Positions 37,453-46,391 of a DNA stretch of 64,000 nt are shown here, one piece after another. Each line of letters begins with the position of its first letter. The first letter of the stretch is position 1. The notes under the pieces were generated by a model. That model had not been told where the DNA came from and ran no database searches. It saw nothing but the letters and a program-made list of their open reading frames with translations. The stretch covers positions 111,235 through 175,234 of the forward strand of contig JAOSJK010000023.1 of the NCBI GenBank assembly GCA_027494135.1, given 5' to 3'. Position numbers and translations under genes: made by a program. This DNA is from Acidimicrobiia bacterium. Lineage in GTDB: Bacteria > Actinomycetota > Acidimicrobiia > IMCC26256 > PALSA-610.

Positions 37453-38664
37453 ATGCGTTTCGGTGTCTTCTACGAGCTGCAGCTGCCCAGACCGTGGGAG
37501 GCCGGCGCGGAGCGCCGGCTGATCCAGGAGGCGATCGAGCAGGTCCAGATCGCCGACCGCATCGGGATCGATCACGCCTGGGCGGTCGAGCACCATTTCT
37601 TGGAGGAGTACTCGCATTGCTCGGCGTCGGACGTCTTCCTGACGGCGCTCGCCGCGAAGACGGAGCAGATCCGGGTCGGATTCGGCATCCGGCAGGTCAT
37701 TCCGCACTACAACCACCCGTCACGAACGGCCGAGTCGATCGCCATGCTCGACCTGATCTCGGGCGGAAGAGTCGAATTCGGCATCGGAGAGGGCGCGACG
37801 CGCCTCGAGCTGCACGGCTACGGCGTGCCCGCAAAGCGGAAGCAGGCCCTGTCGTTCGAGGCCGCGGAGCAGATCGCGAACATGATGGTGATGGAACCGT
37901 ATCCCGGTTTCGAGGGCGAAGGCTTCTCGATGCCGTGCCGGAACGTGATCCCGAAGCCGGTACAGAAGCCACATCCTCCCATGTGGCTTGCCTGCACGAA
38001 CCGCAAGACCATCGAGACCGCCGCCCGCAACGGTCTCGGCGCGCTGGCCTTCTCCTTCGTCGACCCGGAGGAGGCGAAGAACTGGGCCGACACCTACTAC
38101 TCGATCATCAAGTCCGAGGAGTGCGTCCCGCTCGGACATCGGGTGAACGCGAACATCGCCGTCGTCGCAGGCTTCTCGCTCCATCGGGACGCGGAGGAGG
38201 GGCGCCGTCGCGGCCAGGAGGGCTTCGAGTTCTTCCGGTATGCGATCAATGCCCTCGTCGCGAACGACGCCCGGCCCGGAAGGAGTCGGCTCTGGGAGGA
38301 GTTCGAGGAGCTGCGCGGCCGCGAGCTGCCGACGATCCCCGCGCCCGGCATCGGAACGCCCGCGCAGTGCAGCGAGTTCATTCGTGAGTTCGAGGAGGCG
38401 GGTGTGGATCAGATCATCTGGCTCCAGCAGAGTGGGAAGAACCGGCACGCTCACATCTGCGAGAGCCTCGAGCTCTTCGGGCGAGACGTCCTCCCCGAGT
38501 TCCTTGCCGGGCGCGAGGCGCGCGATGCCCGGAAGGAGGAAGACTTGGCTCCTCACGTCGAAAAGGCGCTGGCGCGCAAACGCTGGCTACCCGATCTCGC
38601 TGACGGCGACATCCCGATCGTGAAGGCCTCCAGGGAACGAGAGGCGTACTACCACAAGGACTGA
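37453..38664 (+). CDS. Luciferase-like (LLM) flavin-dependent monooxygenase
   Basis: 403 residues from ATG 37453 (GGAGGTGATGC upstream). MRFGVFYELQLPRPW, ADRIGIDHAWAVEHHFLEEY, VGFGIRQVIPHYNHPSRTAE and GGRVEFGIGEG are the standard bacterial luciferase-family TIM-barrel strands. Uses FMNH2 or F420 to oxidise an unknown substrate. Heads a plus-strand operon with an amidohydrolase and a CoA ligase (gaps of 17 and 24 bases), so its product may be hydrolysed and then activated. Confidence 0.85.
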   Translation: MRFGVFYELQLPRPWEAGAERRLIQEAIEQVQIADRIGIDHAWAVEHHFLEEYSHCSASDVFLTALAAKTEQIRVGFGIRQVIPHYNHPSRTAESIAMLDLISGGRVEFGIGEGATRLELHGYGVPAKRKQALSFEAAEQIANMMVMEPYPGFEGEGFSMPCRNVIPKPVQKPHPPMWLACTNRKTIETAARNGLGALAFSFVDPEEAKNWADTYYSIIKSEECVPLGHRVNANIAVVAGFSLHRDAEEGRRRGQEGFEFFRYAINALVANDARPGRSRLWEEFEELRGRELPTIPAPGIGTPAQCSEFIREFEEAGVDQIIWLQQSGKNRHAHICESLELFGRDVLPEFLAGREARDARKEEDLAPHVEKALARKRWLPDLADGDIPIVKASREREAYYHKD

Positions 38665-38681
38665 CACCGGGAGGGAATCCG

Positions 38682-40388
38682 ATGCTCGACCTCGCCATCC
38701 GGGGCGGAACCATCGTGGACGGGAGCGGGTCGCCTGCGCGCCGGGGAGACGTCGGCATACGGGACGGCCGGATCGCCGCGGTCGGCCGACTGGACGAGCC
38801 GGCAGCGCGAGTGATCGATGCGGGCGGTCTGCTCGTCACGCCGGGTTGGGTCGACGTGCACACCCACTACGACGGGCAGGTCACCTGGGACGCCCTGCTC
38901 ACGCCCTCCTGCTGGCACGGGGTCACCACGGTCGTCATGGGCAACTGCGGCGTGGGCTTCGCACCGGTGCGACCCGGCAGCCACGACTATCTCATCAAAC
39001 TCATGGAGGGCGTCGAGGACATTCCCGGAACGGCGCTCGCCGAGGGCATCGACTGGAGCTGGGAGAGCTTTCCGGAGTACCTGGACGCGATCGAGCGGAA
39101 GGCCCATGCACTCGACGTGGGCGCGCAGGTGCCCCACGGTGCGCTCCGCTTCTACGTGATGGGCGAGCGTGGCGCCGACCACACCCAGGCGCCCAGTGAT
39201 CGCGAGATCGAGGAGATGGGGCGGCTGGTTCGCGAGGCCTTGCGGGCCGGCGCGCTGGGGTTTTCCACGTCCCGCACGAAGAACCACCGGACGAGCGATG
39301 GACGCTATACGCCGAGCCTGACCGCCGGAGAGGCTGAGCTGGTCGGCATCAGCCATGCCGTCGGCCAGTCCGGCCGAGGGGTCTTCGAGGTCGTCTCCGA
39401 CTTCGTCGGCGGCGAGGGGGAGTGGGCGCTCTTCCGTCGGATGGTCGAGACGTCGGGCCGGCCGATGTCGATCTCGCTGGCGCAGAGCGACGCTTCGCCC
39501 GAGGGTTGGCGACGCGCGCTCGCGAGCCTGGACGACGCGAATGCGCAGGGTCTGCCCATGAAGGCACAGGTCGCGACACGTGCCATCGGTGTCCTGCTCG
39601 GCTACGAAGCGACGCTGAACCCGTTCGCGAGCCATCCGAGCTACCAGCAGGTGGCCGGGCTGCCACTGGCCGACCGGGTCGCGCGGTTGCGGGATCCGGA
39701 GCTGCGGCGGCGCGTCCTGGCGGAGCGTCCTGCCCCGGCCCTCGCCTTCCTCGTCGCGCAGTTCGACCGGATCTTCGTTCTCGGCGACCCCCCGGATTAC
39801 GAGCCGCCGGCGGATGCGAGCATCGCCGCCGAGGCCGCACGCAGGGGAGTGCGACCCGAGGCGCTCGCCTACGACCTGCTGCTGGAAGACGGGGGCCGCG
39901 CGCTCCTCTACCGCCCGCTGCTCAACTACAGCGGCTACAGCCTCGACGCCGTACGGGAGATGCTGCTACACGAGCATACCGTCCCGGGTCTGGGCGACGC
40001 CGGAGCGCACTGCGGGCTGATCTGCGACGGAAGCTTTCCCACCTACCTGCTCGGCTACTGGGGGAGGGCGCGGACTCGCGGCGAGCGGCTCCCGCTCGAG
40101 TGGCTCGTGAAGAGCCAGACGGCGGACACCGCCGCGTTGGTGGGCCTGTGCGACCGCGGTCGTATCGCGCCGAGCCTGAAGGCGGACCTGAACCTGATCG
40201 AGCTCGACCAGCTCGGGCTGCGCCACCCCGAGATCGTCCATGACCTTCCAGCCGGCGGAAAGAGGCTCGTGCAGCGCGCCACGGGCTACCGCGCCACGAT
40301 CCAGAGCGGCGAGGTGACCTTCGAGGATGGGGAGCCGACGGGGGCGCTCCCGGGGCGCCTGGTGCGCGGCCCGCAGGCCGCAGTCTGA
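38682..40388 (+). CDS. Amidohydrolase, N-acyl-D-amino-acid deacylase-like
   Basis: 568 residues. LAIRGGTIVDGSGSPARRGDVGI and VTPGWVDVHTHYDGQVTWD (HxH metal site) identify the D-aminoacylase/dihydroorotase-like family; VVMGNCGVGFAP, GALGFSTSRTKNHRT and VPGLGDAGAHCGLICDG are further family motifs. In catabolic clusters such proteins may cleave amides or ring C-N bonds, but carbon-ring or ester substrates cannot be excluded. Tightly packed between a flavoenzyme and a CoA ligase. Confidence 0.83.
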   Translation: MLDLAIRGGTIVDGSGSPARRGDVGIRDGRIAAVGRLDEPAARVIDAGGLLVTPGWVDVHTHYDGQVTWDALLTPSCWHGVTTVVMGNCGVGFAPVRPGSHDYLIKLMEGVEDIPGTALAEGIDWSWESFPEYLDAIERKAHALDVGAQVPHGALRFYVMGERGADHTQAPSDREIEEMGRLVREALRAGALGFSTSRTKNHRTSDGRYTPSLTAGEAELVGISHAVGQSGRGVFEVVSDFVGGEGEWALFRRMVETSGRPMSISLAQSDASPEGWRRALASLDDANAQGLPMKAQVATRAIGVLLGYEATLNPFASHPSYQQVAGLPLADRVARLRDPELRRRVLAERPAPALAFLVAQFDRIFVLGDPPDYEPPADASIAAEAARRGVRPEALAYDLLLEDGGRALLYRPLLNYSGYSLDAVREMLLHEHTVPGLGDAGAHCGLICDGSFPTYLLGYWGRARTRGERLPLEWLVKSQTADTAALVGLCDRGRIAPSLKADLNLIELDQLGLRHPEIVHDLPAGGKRLVQRATGYRATIQSGEVTFEDGEPTGALPGRLVRGPQAAV

Positions 40389-40412
40389 CCGCAAAGGAGT
40401 GGGGGATCGCTG

Positions 40413-42029
40413 ATGGCAGGGCAGGGATGGACCTTTGCGGAGATCTGGGAGACCGCGGCAGCGCAGCTCTCCGACGCTCCGTTCGCCAAGCAGGGCGCGC
40501 GCACCATGAGCTGGGCGCAGGCCGACCGCCGCGCCGAGGGAATCGCGACTCATCTGCTCGACCGGCGAGCCAGGAAGCAGGACAAGGTGGCTCAGTACCT
40601 CTACAACGGGGTGGAGTACCTGGAGACGTTCTTCGCGTGTTACAAGGCGTCACTCGTTCCCGTCAACACGAACTACCGCTACACGGCCGATGAGCTGGTC
40701 TATCTCTGGGAGAACGCCGACGCGATCGCGGTGGTCTTCCACGGCACCTTCGTCGACACGATCGAGCCCATCCGCAGTCGTGTGCCAAAGGTGCGCACTT
40801 GGATCTGGGTCGATGACGGGTCGGGGAAGTGCCCGGACTGGGCCGTCCCCTACGAAGACATCGTCGAAACTGCGGGCGCTCCGACCCGTACCCGCGTCGA
40901 ACGCAGTGGAGACGACCTCTACATGCTCTACACCGGTGGTACGACCGGCATGCCCAAGGGTGTGATGTGGCGCCAGGAGGATCTGATCGTGGCGCTCGGC
41001 TCCGGGCTCGGATTGAGCGTTCCCGCGGAGTACGACGCCGGATTCCTGGCATCGGCGTTCACCCGCAGAGGGCCGGCTGGACTGCCGGCGTGCCCGCTCA
41101 TGCACGGGACGGGTGCGCTCACCGCGTTCGGCACGCTGAACTCCGGCGGGTGCGTCGTCCTTCTGGAGTCGCGACACTTCGATCCCATCGAGCTGCTCGA
41201 CACGATCGATCGGGAGAAGGTCAGCAGCGTGGCGATCGTCGGAGACGCGTTCGCCAAGCCGATCCTGGCCGCCCTGAACGCCCAGCCCGATCGCTGGACG
41301 CTCGACTCGGTCGTGGGATTCGTCTCCTCCGGGGTCATGTGGAGCGAGGAGACGAAGCAGGGGATGCTCGAGCACCAGCCGAAGATGCTGTTGATGGATG
41401 CATTCTCCTCATCAGAGGCCCTGGGGATGGGCCAATCGGTATCGGGCGGCGGCGCCACCGCGAAGACCGCCCGGTTCCAGGCGGGCGCGAACACGATCGT
41501 CGTCGACGAGCGGGGCCATCGCGTCGAGCCCGGGGCGCCGACGATCGGCAGGCTCGCGGTGGGGGGTCGCCAGCCGATCGGGTACTACAAGGACCCGGAG
41601 AAGTCGGCGCGGACCTTCATCACCGTCGAAGGAAGGCGCTACTCCTGCCCCGGCGACTATGCGACCATCGAGGCCGACGGGACGATCCGTGTGCTCGGCC
41701 GCGGATCGGTGTGCATCAACAGTGGCGGGGAGAAGATCTACCCGGAGGAGGTCGAGGAGGTCTTGAAGACCCATCCCGCCGTGGCCGACGCGGTCGTCGT
41801 GGGGGTGCCCCACGAGCGGTTCGGCGAGATGGTGGTCGGTGTCGTTCAACCGGCTCCGGGCGCGGCGCTCGACGACCACGCCGTTATCGAACACGTTCGC
41901 GGCAGGCTGGCGGCCTACAAGGCGCCTCGACACATCGTGCGGATCGAGAGCATCGGCCGCGCTCCCAACGGCAAGGTCGACTACAAGCGGCTACGGGAAT
42001 ACGCCCTCGGAGCGCAGCCGGTCGGTTGA
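40413..42029 (+). CDS. Acyl-CoA synthetase (AMP-binding)
   Basis: 538 residues from ATG 40413 with AAAGGAG upstream. YMLYTGGTTGMPKGVMWR (A3), MDAFSSSEALGMGQS (A5), CPGDYATIEADGTIRVLGRG (A7), CINSGGEKIYPEEVEEVL (A8), and Lys in APNGKVDYKRLREYA (A10). The GVMWRQ pattern after the P-loop resembles the acyl-CoA ligases of steroid and terpenoid pathways. Third gene of its operon; only IS debris follows. Confidence 0.88.
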   Translation: MAGQGWTFAEIWETAAAQLSDAPFAKQGARTMSWAQADRRAEGIATHLLDRRARKQDKVAQYLYNGVEYLETFFACYKASLVPVNTNYRYTADELVYLWENADAIAVVFHGTFVDTIEPIRSRVPKVRTWIWVDDGSGKCPDWAVPYEDIVETAGAPTRTRVERSGDDLYMLYTGGTTGMPKGVMWRQEDLIVALGSGLGLSVPAEYDAGFLASAFTRRGPAGLPACPLMHGTGALTAFGTLNSGGCVVLLESRHFDPIELLDTIDREKVSSVAIVGDAFAKPILAALNAQPDRWTLDSVVGFVSSGVMWSEETKQGMLEHQPKMLLMDAFSSSEALGMGQSVSGGGATAKTARFQAGANTIVVDERGHRVEPGAPTIGRLAVGGRQPIGYYKDPEKSARTFITVEGRRYSCPGDYATIEADGTIRVLGRGSVCINSGGEKIYPEEVEEVLKTHPAVADAVVVGVPHERFGEMVVGVVQPAPGAALDDHAVIEHVRGRLAAYKAPRHIVRIESIGRAPNGKVDYKRLREYALGAQPVG

Positions 42030-42032
42030 GAG

Positions 42033-42146
42033 CTACTCGACCTCGAGCCCCGCCAACTCATGCTCGCCCTCGTGGGTGAGCACCATCCGCACGGCCCGCT
42101 CGCGGACCTCCTGTGAGAACCGGTTTCTGCTTCCCATGGACTCCAT
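42033..42146 (-). pseudogene. IS3-family OrfA N-terminal fragment
   Basis: 37 residues on the minus strand, starting MESMGSRNRFSQEVRERAVR and ending after AGLEVE. RFSQEVRERAVRMVL is the start of IS3-family OrfA helix-turn-helix proteins. The rest of the element is gone. A short inverted repeat GACTCCATT/AATGGAGTC at about 42139-42165 lies beside its start. Confidence 0.65.
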
Positions 42147-42189
42147 TCTCCCAAGAAATGGAGTCTCCGGGAACCCCGGGGCGGTTCAG

Positions 42190-42456
42190 GGCCATCTGAT
42201 GCCGGACCCCGTGCACATGCTGATCTCGATCCCACCGAAGTACGCGGTGGCGCAGGTGGTCGGGTACATCAAGGGGAAGAGTGCGATCCACATTGCGCGG
42301 TACCACAGCGAGAGGCGCCGCAACTTCGTGGGGCACCACTTCTGGGCGCGAGGCTACTTCGTGTCGACGGTGGGTCGGGACGAGCAAGTGATCCGGCGCT
42401 ACATCCAGAACCAGGAGAACGAGGATCGGCAGCAAGATCAGCTGATGTTCGGCTGA
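42190..42456 (+). pseudogene. IS200/IS605 TnpA C-terminal fragment
   Basis: 88 codons to a TGA at 42456. GHLMPDPVHMLISIPPKYAV, GYIKGKSAIHIARY, HHFWARGYFVSTVGRD and IRRYIQNQE are the Y1 transposase core with its catalytic Tyr. The HUH motif is damaged (MPDPVHML for MPDHVHML) and the first third is missing. It abuts the IS3 fragment, so this is a nested insertion scar. Confidence 0.8.
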
Positions 42457-42527
42457 CGGGATGCCCCCGAAGGGGGTGCAAGGGACCGCGCAGCGATCCC
42501 GTCCCGCTTTGAGCGGCGCACACGATG

Positions 42528-42546
42528 CCCCCGGCTTTGCCGGGGG
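42528..42546 (+). terminator. GC-rich hairpin between convergent genes
   Basis: Perfect 8-bp stem CCCCCGGC/GCCGGGGG with a TTT loop, but no following T-run. It may be the right-end hairpin of the IS200-type fragment rather than a terminator. Confidence 0.35.
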
Positions 42547-42570
42547 AGGAGTCACCCGCGCCGGGCGTCC

Positions 42571-44319
42571 TCACCCCGTCGCCGTAGCTCCGCACAGCTC
42601 CTCGGCCGACACGCAACGTGTCCGGACCGCCGCGATGATCTCGGGGCTGGCGTCGAATACCAGGTCGCCGTTGGGGCCGATGGCATCCTTCTTCATGCAC
42701 TCGGGGAGGTCGTCGTCCGCGGCCTCGAAGCCGGCGCGTCGATTGAACTCCCACTCGTCCTCGAGGATCCGCCATCCGTAGTCTGCGATGCGCTGCGGAT
42801 CGAACTCCTCGCCGAAGTAGGCGGAGTAGAAGCAGCGGATGTCGTCGACCGTCGGCATGATGAACATGCAGAAACCCGACGCGTCGCAGATCGCGTTGAT
42901 GATCTGCGCTTTCTGCGATGCCGCGGCCCACTTCTTGGCGGGCAGGCCCGGGTTCATCACCAGTCCGGCCGTGTGGTCGGCGCCCATCGCGCTGCTCGCG
43001 TAGGTGACACCGGTTGCCTTCAGCGGCCGCGGATCCCAGGCGGGGATCGCCTGGCCGCGGACAGTCGGGATGCGGTGGTGTCCGGTCTCCCGACCGACCT
43101 CGTCGGCGCCGTGACCGATCATCCTGCCGAGCTCCGTCCCCTCGCCCGTCTCGCGCAGCAGCCGCTTCGCGCCCTCGGCGTCGCCGAACTCCATCCTGCC
43201 GGCGTCCATGAACACGCCGATCGCGGCGCCTGCTTCGATCGTGTCGAGTCCTACGTCGTCGCACAGGCGATCGAGCTCTGCCACGTCGTCGAGCTTCCCG
43301 ATCGCACAGTTCGCGCCGAGCATCGTGATCGTCTCGAACTCGAGGGCCGATGTCACGTATCTACCCTGGGTATCGTGCACCACGTTGCTGCAGCGCACGA
43401 TGCAGCCCGTCAGGCAGTTGTGCATACCCCCGCCACGCCTTTCGAAGTTCTCGAGGATGTGCCTGCCATCGAGTGCGTCTGCGTGCTCGAACTGCCCGGA
43501 GGTGCGATTCCGGGAGGGGAATGTGTGCATCACGTTGGCCATGCCGACGGACGCGGCCGTGCCCTTTGCCATCATCTGGGGCCCGTCGAGGTATCCCTTG
43601 CTGAAGCTCTTGACCAGCCCGGTGAATCCCTTGGCGTCGGCGGGCTGGCGGGCGCGGGTCCTGCCCGGGTCGATCGAGACGTACTTGAGACCCTTCGCGC
43701 CCATGACGGCGCCGAGGCCGCCGCGCGCCGCGTGGCGGGCGGGGTAGCGGTTGTCCTGGTCCGTGCAGGCCACCGAGGCTCCTCGGAGGCGCAGCTCGCC
43801 TGCGGGTCCGCACGTGATGAAGGAGGCCGTCCTGGGGTAGCGCGCGGCGAGGCGCTCGCAGGTGGGATAGTTCCAGAGACCCTTCAGGTCGTCGGCGGGG
43901 ACCAGGCGGACCCCGTCGCCGTCGACTTCCAGGCCGAATCGCGCCTCGGGATCGTCGCGTGCCCCGCGCACCACGATGGCCCGGTAGCCGAGCTTGGTCA
44001 GGTGCTGGCCGGGGTTGCCCCCGGCGTTCGCTTCCTTGATGCCACCGGTGAGCGGGCTCTTCGCGCCCACGGAGATGCGGCCCGAGGTGGGCGCAACAGT
44101 TCCCGCGAGAACACCGGGCGCGAAGATCAGCAGGTTGTCGGGGCCCAGCGGGTCACACTGCGGGTTGCACTCCTCGAGCAGGATTCGGGCCGTCAGCGCG
44201 CGCCCGCCCAGGAAGGTCCAGGCTTCCGGGAAGGGCTCGACCGTCGCCTCCCCGCTCGTCATGTCCACGCGGATCATGGAATCGCCCCGTCCGCCCACGC
44301 CCTGCTTCCTCTCGGCCAT
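42571..44319 (-). CDS. Aldehyde ferredoxin oxidoreductase (AOR) family protein
   Basis: Tungsten/molybdopterin iron-sulfur enzyme, normally acting on aldehydes or related acids. 582 residues from ATG 44319 with GGGAGG seven bases before. RVDMTSGEATVEPFPEAW, FLGGRALTARILLEE, GPDNLLIFAPGVLAGT, SGRISVGAKSPLTGG and PTSGR are the AOR N-terminal domain; HNCLTGCIVRCSN supplies the cluster Cys residues (here C-x3-C-x3-C, one residue longer at the first gap than the usual CxxCxxxC), and CDASGFCMF a later one. Monocistronic, below an operator motif. Confidence 0.83.
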   Translation of the reverse strand: MAERKQGVGGRGDSMIRVDMTSGEATVEPFPEAWTFLGGRALTARILLEECNPQCDPLGPDNLLIFAPGVLAGTVAPTSGRISVGAKSPLTGGIKEANAGGNPGQHLTKLGYRAIVVRGARDDPEARFGLEVDGDGVRLVPADDLKGLWNYPTCERLAARYPRTASFITCGPAGELRLRGASVACTDQDNRYPARHAARGGLGAVMGAKGLKYVSIDPGRTRARQPADAKGFTGLVKSFSKGYLDGPQMMAKGTAASVGMANVMHTFPSRNRTSGQFEHADALDGRHILENFERRGGGMHNCLTGCIVRCSNVVHDTQGRYVTSALEFETITMLGANCAIGKLDDVAELDRLCDDVGLDTIEAGAAIGVFMDAGRMEFGDAEGAKRLLRETGEGTELGRMIGHGADEVGRETGHHRIPTVRGQAIPAWDPRPLKATGVTYASSAMGADHTAGLVMNPGLPAKKWAAASQKAQIINAICDASGFCMFIMPTVDDIRCFYSAYFGEEFDPQRIADYGWRILEDEWEFNRRAGFEAADDDLPECMKKDAIGPNGDLVFDASPEIIAAVRTRCVSAEELCGATATG

Positions 44320-44346
44320 CGGATGCCCTCCCGGAGCCGGCACTGT

Positions 44347-44378
44347 TTCCAATTGGAATCATACCTTGCCTATCGACA
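44347..44378. promoter_or_regulatory. Shared 32-bp operator motif (copy 2)
   Basis: TTCCAATTGGAAT and TTGCCTATCGACA separated by six bases, each 9 of 13 to the consensus. Lies 28 bases upstream of the AOR start and upstream of the divergent TPP-enzyme remnant. Confidence 0.5.
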
Positions 44379-44456
44379 GTTGGTGAGGGTAACCTCGGAC
44401 GGGCAGAAGCCGTCTTGGCGGTCGCTCCCCGCGGTCGCACGGCGAAGGGGCGACCA

Positions 44457-44689
44457 ATGAGTGACGTTGAGGATCCACGGTCATCGCGCGCAGTCCGAAG
44501 CAGCAGGGGGTCGCCGCGATGTTTGGAATCGTGGAGATCCCGGTGATCCCGATCGCCGCGGCAGCCCAGGCCTGGGGCGTCCGCGACCTGGGATTCCGAA
44601 ACGAGCAGGCCGCCGGCTGCGCGGCCGGGGCGGTTGTCTACCCGACGGGCCGTCCGGGCGCCCGTCCCGCCGTCTTCGGGCCCGGCTGA
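44457..44689 (+). pseudogene. N-terminal fragment of a TPP-dependent acyl-CoA lyase
   Basis: From ATG 44457 (GAAGGGG upstream), with one base missing near 44468, it reads MSDVDGSTVIARSPKQQGVAAMF then GIVEIPVIPIAAAAQ, GFRNEQAAGCAAGAVVYPTG and stops at 44689 after VFGPG. This matches the N-terminus of the 2-hydroxyacyl-CoA lyase/oxalyl-CoA decarboxylase family; about 78 of some 550 residues remain. A one-base break and early stop show decay. The Glu of RNEQAA, which activates TPP, is still present. Confidence 0.6.
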
Positions 44690-44722
44690 GAAGAAGAAGG
44701 ACTGCGAAGAAGGAGGGAGGGC

Positions 44723-46363
44723 GTGGTGTTCGATCCGAGTCAGGGCGCAACCACGGAGCCGGCGGTCGAGGCGCTCGACGCGGTCATCATCGGCGCGGGA
44801 TTCTCGGGCCTCTACATGCTCTACCGCGCTCGAGACGTGCTCGGCCTCCGCGCGTGCGTCTTCGAGGCGGGGGACGGGGTCGGCGGCACCTGGTTCTGGA
44901 ACCGCTATCCCGGCGCCCGCTGCGACTCCGAGAGCTTCTACTATTGCTACTCGTTCTCCGAGGAGCTCTCGCAGGAGTGGACCTGGACCAGCAAGTACCC
45001 CGAGCAGCCCGAGATCCTGCGCTATCTCGAGCACGTCGCCGACCGTTTCGACCTGCGTCGGGACATCCAGCTCGGGACGCGTGTCGTCGGCGCCCGATTC
45101 GACGACGCTGCCGACCGCTGGGAGGTCGAGACGAGCCGCGGCGATCGCGTCTCCGCCCGCTTCCTGATCTCGGCGGTGGGCTGCCTGTCCTCCGCGAACG
45201 TGCCGGAGATCCCCGGCCTCGGCCGCTTCGAGGGCAACTGGTACCACACCGGCGCGTGGCCCCACGAGCGCGTCGACTTCCGCGGCAAGCGGGTGGGCCT
45301 GATCGGGACCGGCTCGACGGGCATCCAGGCCACGCCGGTCATTGCCGCCGAGGCCGACCACCTGACGGTGTTCCAGCGGACGCCCAACTACAGCGTTCCC
45401 GCCCGGAACGCCCCTCTCACCGAAGAAGAGCTGCGCAAGATCAGGACCCACTACGCGGAGATCTGGAAGCGCGCCCGCGATTCGTTCGGCGGATTCCCCT
45501 ACCAGCGCGTCGAGCGCTCGGCCTTCGAGGTCGACGACGAGGAACGCGAGCAGATCTACGATCAGCTCTGGCAGGACGGCGGCTTCAAGTTCATGTGGGG
45601 CTCCTTCAACGACCTGCTCTTCAACAAGGAAGCCAACGACACGGCCGCGGAATTCATCCGACGCAAGATCCGGGAGACCGTGAAGGATCCGGATGTCGCG
45701 GCCAGGCTCACGCCCACCGACCACCCCTTCGGGACCAAGCGCCCCCCGATCGACACGGACTACTTCGAGACCTTCAACCGGGACAACGTGAGCCTCGTCG
45801 ACCTTCGCGAGTCGCCGATCGTGGAGATCACGCCACGGGGCATCCGGACGGAGGCGAAGGAATACGAGCTCGACGTCATCGTCTTCGCCACCGGTTTCGA
45901 CGCCATGACCGGCTCCCTGCTCCGGATGGACATCCGCGGAGTCGGGGGCCGGAGCCTGAGGGAGAAGTGGAGCGAGGGTCCCAAGACGTACCTGGGCCTC
46001 CAGATCGCGGGCTTTCCCAACTTCTTCACGATCACCGGGCCGGGCAGCCCGTCGGTTCTCAGCAACATGCCGGTGTCGATCGAGCAGCACGTCGAGTGGA
46101 TCTCCGCCTGCATCGAGTACATGCGGGCGCACGGCTCCACGCGGATCGAGGCCACCGAGAAGGCCGAGGAGGAATGGGTCGAGCACGTGAGGCAGGTCGC
46201 CGACCTCACGCTCTTCCCGCGCGCAAGCTCCTGGTACCTCGGCGCCAACATCCCGGGCAAGAAGCGCGTCTTCATGCCCTACGTCGGCGGCCTGCTGCCC
46301 TACCGCGAGCGCTGCGACGAGGTGGCCCGCAGGGGCTACGAGGGGTTCGATCTGCGTCCCTGA
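44723..46363 (+). CDS. Baeyer-Villiger-type flavoprotein monooxygenase (CHMO-like)
   Basis: 546 residues from GTG 44723 with AAGGAGGGAGG upstream. FAD Rossmann VIIGAGFSGLYMLYRA, GGTWFWNRYPGARCDSESFY, the BVMO fingerprint FEGNWYHTGAWP (FxGxxxHxxxWP), and NADPH Rossmann VGLIGTGSTGIQ are all present. Close in layout to cyclohexanone monooxygenase. It would insert oxygen beside a ketone to give an ester or lactone. Followed after 28 bases by a P450, a pair suited to hydroxylation and ring opening. Confidence 0.9.
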   Translation: MVFDPSQGATTEPAVEALDAVIIGAGFSGLYMLYRARDVLGLRACVFEAGDGVGGTWFWNRYPGARCDSESFYYCYSFSEELSQEWTWTSKYPEQPEILRYLEHVADRFDLRRDIQLGTRVVGARFDDAADRWEVETSRGDRVSARFLISAVGCLSSANVPEIPGLGRFEGNWYHTGAWPHERVDFRGKRVGLIGTGSTGIQATPVIAAEADHLTVFQRTPNYSVPARNAPLTEEELRKIRTHYAEIWKRARDSFGGFPYQRVERSAFEVDDEEREQIYDQLWQDGGFKFMWGSFNDLLFNKEANDTAAEFIRRKIRETVKDPDVAARLTPTDHPFGTKRPPIDTDYFETFNRDNVSLVDLRESPIVEITPRGIRTEAKEYELDVIVFATGFDAMTGSLLRMDIRGVGGRSLREKWSEGPKTYLGLQIAGFPNFFTITGPGSPSVLSNMPVSIEQHVEWISACIEYMRAHGSTRIEATEKAEEEWVEHVRQVADLTLFPRASSWYLGANIPGKKRVFMPYVGGLLPYRERCDEVARRGYEGFDLRP

Positions 46364-46391
46364 ACGGCACCCGAACTCGGAGGAGCCTTGC

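Noticed and set aside
42528..42546. A confident rho-independent terminator
   Set aside because: The stem is perfect but no T-run follows; it may belong to the IS200-type end.
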